From positions 1-64,000 of the forward strand of contig JAKAVQ010000011.1 in the NCBI GenBank assembly GCA_021817245.1: 64,000 nucleotides of DNA, written 5' to 3'. Positions 22,787 to 31,711 of the stretch are shown here, in pieces. The stretch's first letter is position 1. Each line of letters begins with the position of its first letter. The translations under genes were made by a program, and so were the position numbers. Below the pieces are notes generated by a model, which made no database searches, had not been told where the DNA came from, and saw nothing but the letters and a program-made list of their open reading frames with translations. This DNA is from Thermoplasmata archaeon (GTDB taxonomy: Archaea; Thermoplasmatota; Thermoplasmata; Lutacidiplasmatales; UBA184).

Positions 22787-24832
22787 TTACCTCGCGGCCG
22801 CGGCGCGACGGGGTACCCCGCGCTCCTCGGCGGCCCGACGGACCTCTCGGATCCGGTCGCGGATGCGGGCGGCCTCCTCGAAATCCAGCTGCTCGGCGGC
22901 CAGCCGCATCTCTTCCTCGAGGTTCGCGAGAAGGAGCGGGAGCCGGTCCTTCCAGTACCGGCCGAGCTTCGACGTCGAGAGCTCCCCCGACGGCGCCGCC
23001 TCCTCGGGGGCGAGCAGCGAGCGGACCTCCTTGCGGATCGTCTCGGGGACGATCCCGTGCGCGGTGTTGAAGGCGAGCTGGGCGTCACGGCGGCGGTTCA
23101 TCTCCGCGATCGCCCGCGACATCGAGCCCGTGACCCGGTCCGCATACAGCACGACCTTCCCGCTGACGTTCCGGCTCGCACGGCCCGAGGTCTGGATGAT
23201 CGAGGTCTCGCTGCGCAGGTAGCCCTCCTTGTCGGCGTCCAGGATCGCGACGAAGCTGACCTCGGGCAGGTCGAGGCCCTCGCGGAGGAGGTTGATGCCG
23301 ACCAGCACGTCGAACCGGCCGAGCCGCAGGTCCCTCAGGATCTCGATGCGCTTCAGCGTCTCGACCTCCGAGTGGAGGTAGCGTACCTTGAAGCCCTGGT
23401 TCGCGAGGTAGTTGGCGAGCTCCTCGCTCGTCGCCTTGGTCAAGGTCGTCACGAGCGCACGGTCGCCCCGTCCGATGCAGGTCCGGAGCTCGGTGACGAG
23501 GTCCGCGATGTGCCCTTCGAGCGGGCGGATCTCGATCGGCGGGTCGACCAGACCGGTCGGGCGGATGACCTGCTCCACGATCCCCTTCGAGTACTTCCGC
23601 TCGAACGGGCCCGGGGTCGCCGAGACGAACACCGCCTGGGGCACGTGCTCGAGGAACTCGGGAAACTTGAGCGGTCGGTTGTCGCGGCAGGAGGGAAGAC
23701 GCCAGCCGAACTCGACCAGGTTGTCCTTGCGGCTCCGGTCGCCCTTGTACATCCCCTGGAGCTGGGGGATCGTCACGTGGGACTCGTCGAGGAAGACGAG
23801 GTAGTCCCGGGGGAAGAAGTCGAGGAGGGTGTACGGCGGCTCGCCCGACCGCCGCCCGGAGAAGTACCGGGCATAGTTCTCGACCCCGGAACAGTAGCCG
23901 GTCTCACGGATCATCTCGAGGTCGTAGTCGACCCGTCCTCGGAGGCGCTGCGCCTCGACGATCTTCTCGGCCCGCTCGAGCTCGGCCACGCGCTCGTCGC
24001 GCTCGCGCTCGATCTCCTGAAGGATCTGCTGCATCCGCGCGTCGACCGTGAGGAAGTGGGTCGCGGGGAAGATCGCGAGGCTCGGGAGCTCCCTCCGCTC
24101 CTCGCGGGTCACCGGGTCGAGCTCCGCGATGGTGCCGATCGTGCTCCCTTCGAGGACGATCCGATGGACCGTCTCACCGGCCCCCATCACATCGATCGTG
24201 CCACCGCGCACGCGGAACCGCCCGCGCTTGAGCTCGAAATCGTTGCGGACGTACTTCATGCGGACGAGCTGCTCGAGCAGGGACTGTCGGGAGATCGTCT
24301 GCCCGACCGCGAGGTCGACGACGTTCGCCCGGTAGTCGGTCGGAGAGCCGAGGCCGTAGATGCAGCTCACCGACGCGACGATCAGGACGTCCCGCCGGGT
24401 CAGCAGCGCCTGGGTCGCCCGGTGGCGCAGGCGGTCGATCTCCTCGTTGATCGACGCGTCCTTCTCGATGTAGAGATCGATCTGAGGGACGTACGCCTCG
24501 GGCTGGTAGTAGTCGTAGTAGCTCACGAAGTACTCGACCGCGTTCGACGGGAAGAGGGCCCGGAACTCGCTCACGAGCTGCGCGGCGAGCGTCTTGTTCG
24601 GGCTCACGACGAGCGTCGGCCGCTGAAGGCGGGCGACCGTGTGGGCCATTGTGAACGTCTTACCGCTCCCGGTCACGCCGAGCAGCGTGACGTACTTCTC
24701 GCCCCGCTCGATGCGCCCGACGACCTCGTCGATGGCGCGGGGCTGGTCGCCCTGAGGGACGAGGTCGCTCTCGAGCCGGAACCGACCCGGAAGCTTCTCG
24801 AGCTCCAACTCCCGAGCCGGTACCGGGCTCAT
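22787..24832 (-). CDS. uvrB: Excinuclease ABC subunit B (UvrB)
   Basis: The 681-residue protein has all UvrB hallmarks: Walker A GVTGSGKT, the beta-hairpin YYDYYQPEAYVP that clamps damaged DNA, DESHVTIPQ (motif II), the helicase motifs REGLDLPEVSFVAILDADKEG and QTSGRASRN, and the C-terminal UVR domain LLLANLEEEMRLAAEQLDFEEAARIRDRI. UvrB verifies damage handed on by UvrA and recruits UvrC. The system is bacterial in origin and was acquired by some archaea. uvrA and uvrC are not in the window. It overlaps larE by four bases. Confidence 0.97.
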   Translation of the reverse strand: MSPVPARELELEKLPGRFRLESDLVPQGDQPRAIDEVVGRIERGEKYVTLLGVTGSGKTFTMAHTVARLQRPTLVVSPNKTLAAQLVSEFRALFPSNAVEYFVSYYDYYQPEAYVPQIDLYIEKDASINEEIDRLRHRATQALLTRRDVLIVASVSCIYGLGSPTDYRANVVDLAVGQTISRQSLLEQLVRMKYVRNDFELKRGRFRVRGGTIDVMGAGETVHRIVLEGSTIGTIAELDPVTREERRELPSLAIFPATHFLTVDARMQQILQEIERERDERVAELERAEKIVEAQRLRGRVDYDLEMIRETGYCSGVENYARYFSGRRSGEPPYTLLDFFPRDYLVFLDESHVTIPQLQGMYKGDRSRKDNLVEFGWRLPSCRDNRPLKFPEFLEHVPQAVFVSATPGPFERKYSKGIVEQVIRPTGLVDPPIEIRPLEGHIADLVTELRTCIGRGDRALVTTLTKATSEELANYLANQGFKVRYLHSEVETLKRIEILRDLRLGRFDVLVGINLLREGLDLPEVSFVAILDADKEGYLRSETSIIQTSGRASRNVSGKVVLYADRVTGSMSRAIAEMNRRRDAQLAFNTAHGIVPETIRKEVRSLLAPEEAAPSGELSTSKLGRYWKDRLPLLLANLEEEMRLAAEQLDFEEAARIRDRIREVRRAAEERGVPRRAAAAR

Positions 24833-25665
24833 CGGACGGCCGCCTCGCGGCGGCCGCGGTACCCTTCGGGGTCCATCGAGACCTCGGCGAACCCGAGCGC
24901 GCGGAGCTGCTCCTCGAGCTCGGTGACGAGCGGCGTCTCCGTGAGACGCCTCACCTCGTCCGGATCGACCTCGATCCGGGCGGAGGGTCCCCGGACCCGG
25001 ACGCGGACCCGGCGGAAACCCCACCCGCGAACGATCTTCTCGGCCGCTTCGATACGTCCGAGGAGCTCCGCGTCGATCGGCGCTCCGTGCGCGACCCGGG
25101 ACGCAAGGCAGGCGTCCGACGGTTGGTCCCAGTTCGGAAGCCCTCGGCCCCGCGCGACGGCCCGGACCTCCGCCTTGCGCCAGCCGGCGTCGAGGAGGGG
25201 GTGGGAAAATCCGGCCTCGTCCATCGCCCGGAGGCCGGGCCGCTGGTCCCCAAGGTCGTCGACATGGACCCCGTCGAGGTAACGACCGATGCCGCGCTCC
25301 CTGCCGAACGCGAGAAGACGCGCGGTCTCCACCTGGCGACAGAAGTAGCAGCGGTTCGGGGGGTTGGCCCGGTACTCCGGCCGAACGAGGGGGTCCACTT
25401 CGAGGATCTCGTGCGCGATCCCGATCGAGCGGGCGACCGATCGGGCACGGGCGACCTCGGCACGGGAGACCGACGGGCCGGCGAGGGTCACGGCCACGCT
25501 CTCCGCCGTAAGCGCCTCGTAGGCCAGGGCGGCGACCACCGCGGAATCGACGCCCCCCGAGAGCGCGACGAGCGTCGGACCGCCCGAGCGCAGGCGCGCC
25601 ACCAGTTCGGCCTCCGACCAGCGCGGCCGGTCGAGGCACCCCGACGGGAGGGCCATCGCCGGCAA
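24829..25665 (-). CDS. larE: LarE-type ATP-dependent sacrificial sulfur transferase
   Basis: The 278-residue protein has the PP-loop SGGVDS (36-41), the cysteine pair in NRCYFC, and the conserved Cys in PSDACLASR. LarE adenylates a carboxylate and donates sulfur during synthesis of the nickel-pincer cofactor; other members of the family serve different thiolations. larB and larC are not in the window, so the acceptor is unknown. The stop overlaps the uvrB start (ATGA). An ATG nine bases downstream is an alternative start. Confidence 0.88.
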   Translation of the reverse strand: MPAMALPSGCLDRPRWSEAELVARLRSGGPTLVALSGGVDSAVVAALAYEALTAESVAVTLAGPSVSRAEVARARSVARSIGIAHEILEVDPLVRPEYRANPPNRCYFCRQVETARLLAFGRERGIGRYLDGVHVDDLGDQRPGLRAMDEAGFSHPLLDAGWRKAEVRAVARGRGLPNWDQPSDACLASRVAHGAPIDAELLGRIEAAEKIVRGWGFRRVRVRVRGPSARIEVDPDEVRRLTETPLVTELEEQLRALGFAEVSMDPEGYRGRREAAVR

Positions 25666-25737
25666 CGAGAACCTGCCTCCCTGTTACCGTTTCCCCTTCC
25701 AAACCGCCATAGCGGCGAGCGTCCTACGGCCGAAACC

Positions 25738-26175
25738 ATGCAAGCGGTTTCGGACGGCTCCCGTTGGATGCTTCGGTTGGACGATGGTCAGGACCTCTTC
25801 GAAGGCCTCACGGAGTTCGCGCGTCGGGAGCGACTGCGCGCCGCGGCGATCGCTTTCGGCATCGGAATGTTCCGCCGCGCCACGGTTGGCTACTGGGACG
25901 GAAGCCAGTACCGCGCGCAGGATCTTTCCGAGCCGCACGAGGTCGTCGGACTCCACGGCACGATCGCGGAGGCGGACGGGAACCCCTCGGTGCACCTTCA
26001 CGCGGCCCTCGCCGGCCCGGACCACCGGCTCGTCGGAGGTCACCTGATGCGGGCCACGGTCGGCGTACTGCAGGAGGTCCTCCTCGAGACCTTCCCGGGC
26101 CGGACCTTCGGACGGCCCCTGATCGAGAGCTTCGGGCTTCGGATGCTGGACCTCGAACCCGGATCCCACCCGTAA
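25738..26175 (+). CDS. PPC/DUF296 domain protein
   Basis: The 145-residue protein is one DUF296 (PPC) domain: LRLDDGQDLFEGLTEFARRE at the start, AIAFGIGMFRRATVGYWDG, then the metal-binding VHLHAALAGPDHRLVGGHL with His residues at conserved places, and the end strand FGLRMLDLEP. The trimeric fold is found in plant AT-hook proteins and in free-standing archaeal and bacterial proteins of unclear function. The gene is divergent from larE-uvrB, with 72 bases between the starts. Confidence 0.9.
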   Translation: MQAVSDGSRWMLRLDDGQDLFEGLTEFARRERLRAAAIAFGIGMFRRATVGYWDGSQYRAQDLSEPHEVVGLHGTIAEADGNPSVHLHAALAGPDHRLVGGHLMRATVGVLQEVLLETFPGRTFGRPLIESFGLRMLDLEPGSHP

Positions 26176-26223
26176 GGAACGTCGGTCCTTTCCGGCCACT
26201 CCGAGCGCCCGGACCTACGGTAC

Positions 26224-29094
26224 ATGGCGACCGAGATCGTACCGCCCTTTGCCGGGATCGATCCCCGGCTCGTGGAGGCGCTCGGCCGCCGGGGGATCGA
26301 CGCGCCGACCGAGATCCAGCGTCTCGCGTTCCCGGTCCTCGCAACGGACGCGGACGCGCTGCTCCTCTCTCCCACCGGGACCGGGAAGACCGAAGCGGCC
26401 CTGCTACCCATCCTCTCCCAGCGCCTCGCGACCCCGACCTCGCCGATCTCGATCCTGTACGTCACGCCGCTCCGGGCCCTTAACCGGGACCTGGAACACC
26501 GCCTGGTGGCCCTCGTCCACGAGGTCGGTCTCGAGGCCGCGGTGCGCCACGGGGACACTCCGTCCTCGGCCCGGCTCCGTCAGTCCCGCCACCCCCCGGA
26601 CCTCTTGGTCACCACGCCCGAGACCCTCCAGATCCTGCTGGTCGGCCGTCTTCTTCGCGCCGGGCTGACGAACGTTCGGACGATCGTCGTCGACGAGGTG
26701 CATGAGCTCGTCGGCTCCGATCGCGGCGCCCAGCTCGCGCTCACGCTCGAGCGGCTCGACCGGCTCGCGGGGCGATCCGTCCGACGGATCGGGCTCTCCG
26801 CGACCGTCGGCAACCCCGAGGCCGTCGCGCGGTTCCTCTCGCCGTCCCCTCGGGCGGTGGAGGTGCGCGTCGCGCGGCAGCGCCGTCCGCTCGAGCTCAC
26901 GGCCCGCCGTCCGAAGGAGGACCGGCCCCCGCTCGAGGGTTCGCTCGTCCAGGAGCTCAAGGCCGACCCGGTCCTGCTCGGGGGGCTCCGGGAGGTCGAA
27001 GAGGAGATCCGGGCCCACCGGACGACCCTCGTCTTCGTCAACACCCGCCCCACCGCCGAGGGGCTCGCGGCCCGCCTCCACCGTCTTGCCCCGGATCTCC
27101 CGGTCGCCGTCCACCACGGCTCGCTCTCCCGGGAAGTCCGGGAGGACGCGGAGGCGGCGTTCCGAGAAGGGCGCTTGCGCGCCCTGGTCGCGACCTCCTC
27201 GCTCGAGCTCGGCATCGACATCGGCGCCGTCGATCATGTGCTGCAGTTCGGTTCGCCCCATCAGGTCGGACGGCTCGTCCAGCGCGTCGGCCGATCGGGC
27301 CACCGCCTCGGCCGAACGATCCACGGCACGGTGCTCGCGCTGGACGACGACGACCTCGAGGAGGCCGCGGTCCTCGCCCGACGGGCCGACGAGGGGTCCG
27401 TCGAGCCGATCCTCTGGAGGACGCGGAACCGGCTCGCGGCGGCGCAACAGATCGTCGCGTCGCTCCGGGCCGAAGGGTCGGTCGACCGCGCGGCGCTCGT
27501 CCGCCTCCTCGGCCACGCGGCACCGGTCGCCGACCTCGCCGAAGCGGAGTGGGAGGCCTTGGTCGACTATCTGGCGGGCCTCGGGCTGGCCCGTCCGGAC
27601 GCCGGGCGGATCGGGCCCGGACGAGGCACGCTCCGCCGCTTCTACGCCTCGCTCTCGCTCATTCCGGACGAGCGCACCTACCGTCTTCGGGACATCGCGA
27701 CCCGGCGACTCATCGGGACGCTCGACGAGCGGTTCGTCCTCACGCAGATCCTCTCCCAGCCGGAGGAGATCTTCCTCCTCCACGGCCGCACCTGGAAGGT
27801 CGTCGAGTACCGCGACGGCGAGCTCTTGGTCGAGACCGTACAGGAGATCGGCCAGGAGCCGCGCTGGGCGGGCGAAGACCTCCCGGTCCCGTTCGACGTC
27901 GCCCAGGAGATCGGCCGGCTCCGGCGCGAAGGGGGCTACGACCAGTACCCGATCCCGCCGACCGATCGCGCTCGGCTCGACGACCGCCGGACCCGTGCGC
28001 TCGCCGTGGGTCCCGTGCCGACGGACACGCGGATCACGATCACCGTCCACGGCCGTCTCGTGGTCTACGGGTCCTGCTTCGGCACCCGGACGAACGAGAC
28101 CCTCGCCCTCGCGATCTCGGGCCTATTGACCGCTCGTCTCGGCGGACGCGTGGAGGTCGCCAGCGTCGAGCCGACCTGGTTCGTGCTCGAGCTCCCGATC
28201 GCCGTCGACGCGGCGACGCTCGTGGACGGCTTTCGGCTCGAGCCGTCCACCCTCGCGCCGCTGGTCGAGCGGCTGGTACCGACCGGGCTCGACTACCGGT
28301 GGGTCTTCCTCGCCGTCGCCCGCAAGCTCGGGGTGGTCCCCGAGTCGGCCGACCCCCGGGACCTCCGGACGCTCGAGCCGCTCCTCGGAGCGAGCCGGGA
28401 GAGCCCGCTGGGCGAGGAGGTGCTCGACAAGACCCTCCACGACCGTTACGACGTTCCCCACGCCTCGAGCGTGCTCGAGCGGATCCGGGAGGGCACCGTG
28501 ACGGTCGTCCCCACGGCGCCGTCGAACCTGAGCGACGCACCGCTCTCGCGGCTGGAGTGGCGAGCGGTCCCGGACCTGCCGCCGCCGACCTTGCTGAAGG
28601 CCGTCCGGGACCGACTCGAGAAGGAGCCTCTCGTTCTCGTCTGCCTGCGGTGCGGCTTTCTCCGGACCACCTCGCCCGGCCGATACCGGGCGGAGGGAGG
28701 CAGCCGCTGCCTGCTCTGCCACGGGTCGCTCTCGGCGGTGCTCTCCCCGCGTCGGACCGAGGAGATCGACCGGCTGGCACGCTACGCCAAACGCAAGTGG
28801 CGGCCGACCTCCCGCGCTGCGGCGGCGGGGCCGGCGAAGCGGGCCGGGAGCCGGGTCCGTCGTGAGCCGCCCCTGCCGGCCGCGACCGAGAGCCTCGTAC
28901 GGGCCGGCTACACCTCCGCCGAACTGCTCGCCCACTACGGCGAGCGGGCGCTGTATGCCCTGGCCGCCCGCGGCATCGGACCCGAGACGGCCCGACGCCT
29001 GTTGATGCGCCTCTATCGGGACGACGACGCGTTCTTCACCGAGATCCTGCGGGCGGAACGCCATTACGCCCGCACGCGCGCCTTCTGGGACTGA
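26224..29094 (+). CDS. Lhr-family DEAD/DEAH helicase with zinc-ribbon tail
   Basis: The 956-residue protein has helicase motifs Q (APTEIQRLAFP), I (SPTGTGKTEA), Ia (TPLRALNRDL), II (DEVH), III (SAT), IV-VI (VFVNTRP, SSLELGIDIG, QRVGRSGH), followed by the Lhr-specific winged-helix and middle domains. Around residues 805-835 it has CLRCGF and CLLCHG, a zinc ribbon, and the last 60 residues contain a helix-hairpin-helix-like LAARGIGPETARRLL. Lhr unwinds RNA:DNA hybrids in repair or RNA metabolism. The zinc and HhH tail may guide it to a structure. It overlaps trm1 tail to tail by 31 bases. Confidence 0.93.
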   Translation: MATEIVPPFAGIDPRLVEALGRRGIDAPTEIQRLAFPVLATDADALLLSPTGTGKTEAALLPILSQRLATPTSPISILYVTPLRALNRDLEHRLVALVHEVGLEAAVRHGDTPSSARLRQSRHPPDLLVTTPETLQILLVGRLLRAGLTNVRTIVVDEVHELVGSDRGAQLALTLERLDRLAGRSVRRIGLSATVGNPEAVARFLSPSPRAVEVRVARQRRPLELTARRPKEDRPPLEGSLVQELKADPVLLGGLREVEEEIRAHRTTLVFVNTRPTAEGLAARLHRLAPDLPVAVHHGSLSREVREDAEAAFREGRLRALVATSSLELGIDIGAVDHVLQFGSPHQVGRLVQRVGRSGHRLGRTIHGTVLALDDDDLEEAAVLARRADEGSVEPILWRTRNRLAAAQQIVASLRAEGSVDRAALVRLLGHAAPVADLAEAEWEALVDYLAGLGLARPDAGRIGPGRGTLRRFYASLSLIPDERTYRLRDIATRRLIGTLDERFVLTQILSQPEEIFLLHGRTWKVVEYRDGELLVETVQEIGQEPRWAGEDLPVPFDVAQEIGRLRREGGYDQYPIPPTDRARLDDRRTRALAVGPVPTDTRITITVHGRLVVYGSCFGTRTNETLALAISGLLTARLGGRVEVASVEPTWFVLELPIAVDAATLVDGFRLEPSTLAPLVERLVPTGLDYRWVFLAVARKLGVVPESADPRDLRTLEPLLGASRESPLGEEVLDKTLHDRYDVPHASSVLERIREGTVTVVPTAPSNLSDAPLSRLEWRAVPDLPPPTLLKAVRDRLEKEPLVLVCLRCGFLRTTSPGRYRAEGGSRCLLCHGSLSAVLSPRRTEEIDRLARYAKRKWRPTSRAAAAGPAKRAGSRVRREPPLPAATESLVRAGYTSAELLAHYGERALYALAARGIGPETARRLLMRLYRDDDAFFTEILRAERHYARTRAFWD

Positions 29095-30068
29095 GCGGCA
29101 AGCCCTCGCGCGATCGCCTCGACCTCCGCGCGGGGAGCATCGGTGCGGAAGCCGCTCGGACGGGCGTGCGTACGCGCCCATCGATATCCCGATCGGCGCA
29201 ATGCCTCCCCGAGGTCCCGCATCCCCGGCGGACGCTCGAGCCGGGCGGCGCGGGCGAGCTCGTTCGCCTCGAAGTAGAAAGGACGGTCGACCCCGCTCTC
29301 GTCTCGGAACCGCTCGAGGAGAGCGGCGAGCTTCCCGGGATGCTCGGCCGTGGCGGGTACCTCGAGGTGGGCCACGAACGCGCGGTCGAAGAGCGGGCCC
29401 AGCCAGAGAGGGCCGAACGGTCCGCCCTGCCCGAGAGCCGGGCCGTCCCACCATGCCGGGTCGATTCGGCCGATGGGGTCAGGAAGGTCCCCGTCCGTCC
29501 GGACCGTGACGTAGGCCCGCACGTGGTGGTCCCGGACGTAGGCGAGTCGAGGATCGATGCGGCGCCCGGCCCGCCGGGCTTCCGAGGCCATCGCGGACAA
29601 TAGAATCCTTAAGCCACCCTCCGGCCCGAGGCGGCCGCGGACCGGTTCGGCGCCGTAGAGTCGGCGACACACCGCCGGCTGCGCGCCGGCGAGGACCATC
29701 AGGTCGGTCGCGGTCACCGCGACGGTCCCGCCCGAGGAGACGGACCCGAGCGCGGTGGCAAGGAACGGCAGCGGGGACCCGTACGGGTCCAGATCGACGT
29801 AGTCGAACGGCCGACCGGGGGGCAGCTCGCCGGCGTCGCGGAGCTCGGCCCGGGCCGTCGGTCGATCGCGACAGTTCCGGTCCAGGACCTCGTACGCCGC
29901 GGGATGGCGTTCGGTCAGAAGGAACTCCCGGAACGGTCCTGCCTCCCCGACCAGTCGCAGGCCGCGCACCCCGGTCGCCGCCGTCATCTCCCAACCGCGC
30001 GCGGGCCCTTCGCCGACCGCCCGGAGCGCGCGAACGACCGCGACCCCGAGGTCCCGGTCCAGCGCCAT
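29064..30068 (-). CDS. trm1: tRNA (guanine26-N2)-dimethyltransferase Trm1
   Basis: The annotated 334 residues contain the SAM-binding region MTAATGVRGLRLVGE, the catalytic VDLDPYGSPLPFLA, TATDLMVLAGAQP, and the C-terminal YRWARTHARPSGFRTDAP. This is a complete archaeal Trm1 except at the N-terminus. The family-conserved FYNPxM motif is encoded in frame just upstream (30069-30086), and further upstream the frame reads EGATELLLPAS as in homologues, yet no ATG, GTG or TTG precedes it before a stop near 30230. The true start is therefore upstream and non-canonical, or the sequence has an error. The enzyme methylates G26 of tRNAs. Confidence 0.9.
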   Translation of the reverse strand: MALDRDLGVAVVRALRAVGEGPARGWEMTAATGVRGLRLVGEAGPFREFLLTERHPAAYEVLDRNCRDRPTARAELRDAGELPPGRPFDYVDLDPYGSPLPFLATALGSVSSGGTVAVTATDLMVLAGAQPAVCRRLYGAEPVRGRLGPEGGLRILLSAMASEARRAGRRIDPRLAYVRDHHVRAYVTVRTDGDLPDPIGRIDPAWWDGPALGQGGPFGPLWLGPLFDRAFVAHLEVPATAEHPGKLAALLERFRDESGVDRPFYFEANELARAARLERPPGMRDLGEALRRSGYRWARTHARPSGFRTDAPRAEVEAIARGLAAQSQKARVRA

Positions 30069-30163
30069 CGCGGGATTGTAGAAGACCGGGGCCCGCGCGC
30101 GGGGCCCGGGTCCGGGCGCGCTCGCCGGAAGGAGCAGCTCGGTCGCGCCCTCGCGGGCCGGTC

Positions 30164-30721
30164 CTAGTGGGCCCGGCCCGTGATCAGGTGGACGATCTTG
30201 AACGCGAGAAGGTTCTTGTTCACGGGCGTCACCTCGAGCAGGCGTAGTTCGTCCCTCCGTCGGATGTCCTGGAGGAGAGGGTTGCGCGACTTCTTATGGA
30301 GCGTCATCACGATCGATTTCTTCGCGTCGAGCGTGTCGACCACGCTCTGGGTGAAGACTTCGCTCTCGACCTCCATCTTGCCGACCTCGTCGATGACGAT
30401 CACGTCGGCTTCCTCGCGCGCTTCCGCGAGGGCCCGCGTCCCGAGGCCCTCGAGCGCGGCGAGGTTGACCCCGTAGCGGCCGGAACGCACGCGGCTCTTC
30501 AGCGATTCGTGCGCGAAGACCTCGTGCTCCTTCGTCAGCCAGTTCGTGATCTGGAACCCGGCCCGCCGATGCTTCTCCACGATCGGCTCCGTCACCATGC
30601 CGCCGACCTTGATCCCTTCCTCTTCGAGGAGCTGTATGATGCGCAGCAGGGTCTGCGTCTTTCCCGAGCCGGGAAGGCCCGTGATGCCGATCTTCACCGG
30701 AGGAGAGAGGCGTCGGGGCAT
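30164..30721 (-). CDS. Nucleoside-triphosphatase (THEP1 family)
   Basis: The 185-residue protein matches the archaeal NTPase group of THEP1: Walker A GITGLPGSGKT (about 12-22), GGMVTEPI, GVNLAALEG, Walker B ADVIVIDEVGKMEVES, and VVDTLDAKKSIVMTLH. These proteins hydrolyse NTPs in vitro; a role in tRNA or nucleotide surveillance is suspected. It is divergent from the methyltransferase gene. Trm1 follows on the same strand. Confidence 0.92.
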   Translation of the reverse strand: MPRRLSPPVKIGITGLPGSGKTQTLLRIIQLLEEEGIKVGGMVTEPIVEKHRRAGFQITNWLTKEHEVFAHESLKSRVRSGRYGVNLAALEGLGTRALAEAREEADVIVIDEVGKMEVESEVFTQSVVDTLDAKKSIVMTLHKKSRNPLLQDIRRRDELRLLEVTPVNKNLLAFKIVHLITGRAH

Positions 30722-30787
30722 AAGCAAGAACAGCAGAACACTTCTAGGCGTAGTGCGGATAAGAAGCCATCGCGCCTGCCGCGCGGT

Positions 30788-31711
30788 ATGCGAGGTGCTC
30801 GCACGGCCCGCTTCGATCTCGGGACGGAACCGTTGCCGTCGGGCGTGTACCCCCCGCGGGAGGACTCGTTCCTCCTCCTGCCGTACGCCGAGCGCGTTCG
30901 GGGGACCTCGCTCCTCGACCTCGGCACCGGTTCCGGCATCCTTGCGCTGGTGGCGGCACGCGGAGGAGCGAGCGTGGTGGCGACGGACCGGCACCGCGCG
31001 GCCCTGCGCCGCCTTCGGACGGTCGCCCGCATCGAGCGCCTTGATCTCGAGGTCGTGCGGACCGACCTCGGTGCCGGTCTCGGCGGCTTCGACCGGGTGC
31101 TCGCGAACCCGCCCTACCTCCCGACGCGCGCCGTGGAGCGCGACCCGGATCCGAATGCGAACCTTGCGCTCGATGGCGGGCCGGACGGGACCCGCACGTT
31201 CCGCCGCATCGTGCGAGCGCTCCCCGCGCTGCTGCGGCCCAGGGCCACAGCGTACATCGTCATCTCCTCGCTCCAGCACCGGCCGTCGGTCGATCGGATC
31301 CTCGCCGGCTGGAGGGCGGAATGGGGTACTTACCGGGTCGTCGACCGCCGCTCCTTCGAGGGGGAGCGGCTCTCGGTCCTGCGGTTCCTTCGGTCGGAAC
31401 GGCGCGCTACCCCGTCCGCTCCGCGTAAGAGAGGACGGCGTCCAGGAACGCGTGCCCGTCCCCGAATCCGTCGGGCGGCCCGCTCCGAGTCCAATCGGGG
31501 AGTTGCGCGCGGAAGAACGCACGCTCGGGGTGGGGCATCAGTCCGAAAACGTTCCCTCCGGGATTCGTCAGGCCGGCGAGGTTCCCCTCGGAGCCGTTCG
31601 GGTTCCACGGATACGTCGCCGGGCTCCCGTCGGGAGCGACCCAGCGAAAGAGGATCTGGCCCGAGGCCTCGAGCTCCCGGCGACGACGCTCCGCGTCCCC
31701 GCCCAGGATGA
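30788..31711 (+). CDS. HemK/Mtq2-type class I methyltransferase with long tail
   Basis: Residues 1-205 form a complete methyltransferase: VYPPREDSFLLL as in Mtq2, SAM motif LLDLGTGSG (43-51), VATD, and the catalytic ANPPYLP (106-112). In archaea and eukaryotes Mtq2 methylates the GGQ glutamine of release factor 1. The frame has no stop at the end of the domain and continues about 100 residues to 31711, antisense to the 3' part of purQ. That tail is Arg/Ser/Gly-rich and looks like shadow coding, so the natural protein may be shorter if a frameshift error is present. Confidence 0.85.
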   Translation: MRGARTARFDLGTEPLPSGVYPPREDSFLLLPYAERVRGTSLLDLGTGSGILALVAARGGASVVATDRHRAALRRLRTVARIERLDLEVVRTDLGAGLGGFDRVLANPPYLPTRAVERDPDPNANLALDGGPDGTRTFRRIVRALPALLRPRATAYIVISSLQHRPSVDRILAGWRAEWGTYRVVDRRSFEGERLSVLRFLRSERRATPSAPRKRGRRPGTRARPRIRRAARSESNRGVARGRTHARGGASVRKRSLRDSSGRRGSPRSRSGSTDTSPGSRRERPSERGSGPRPRAPGDDAPRPRPG

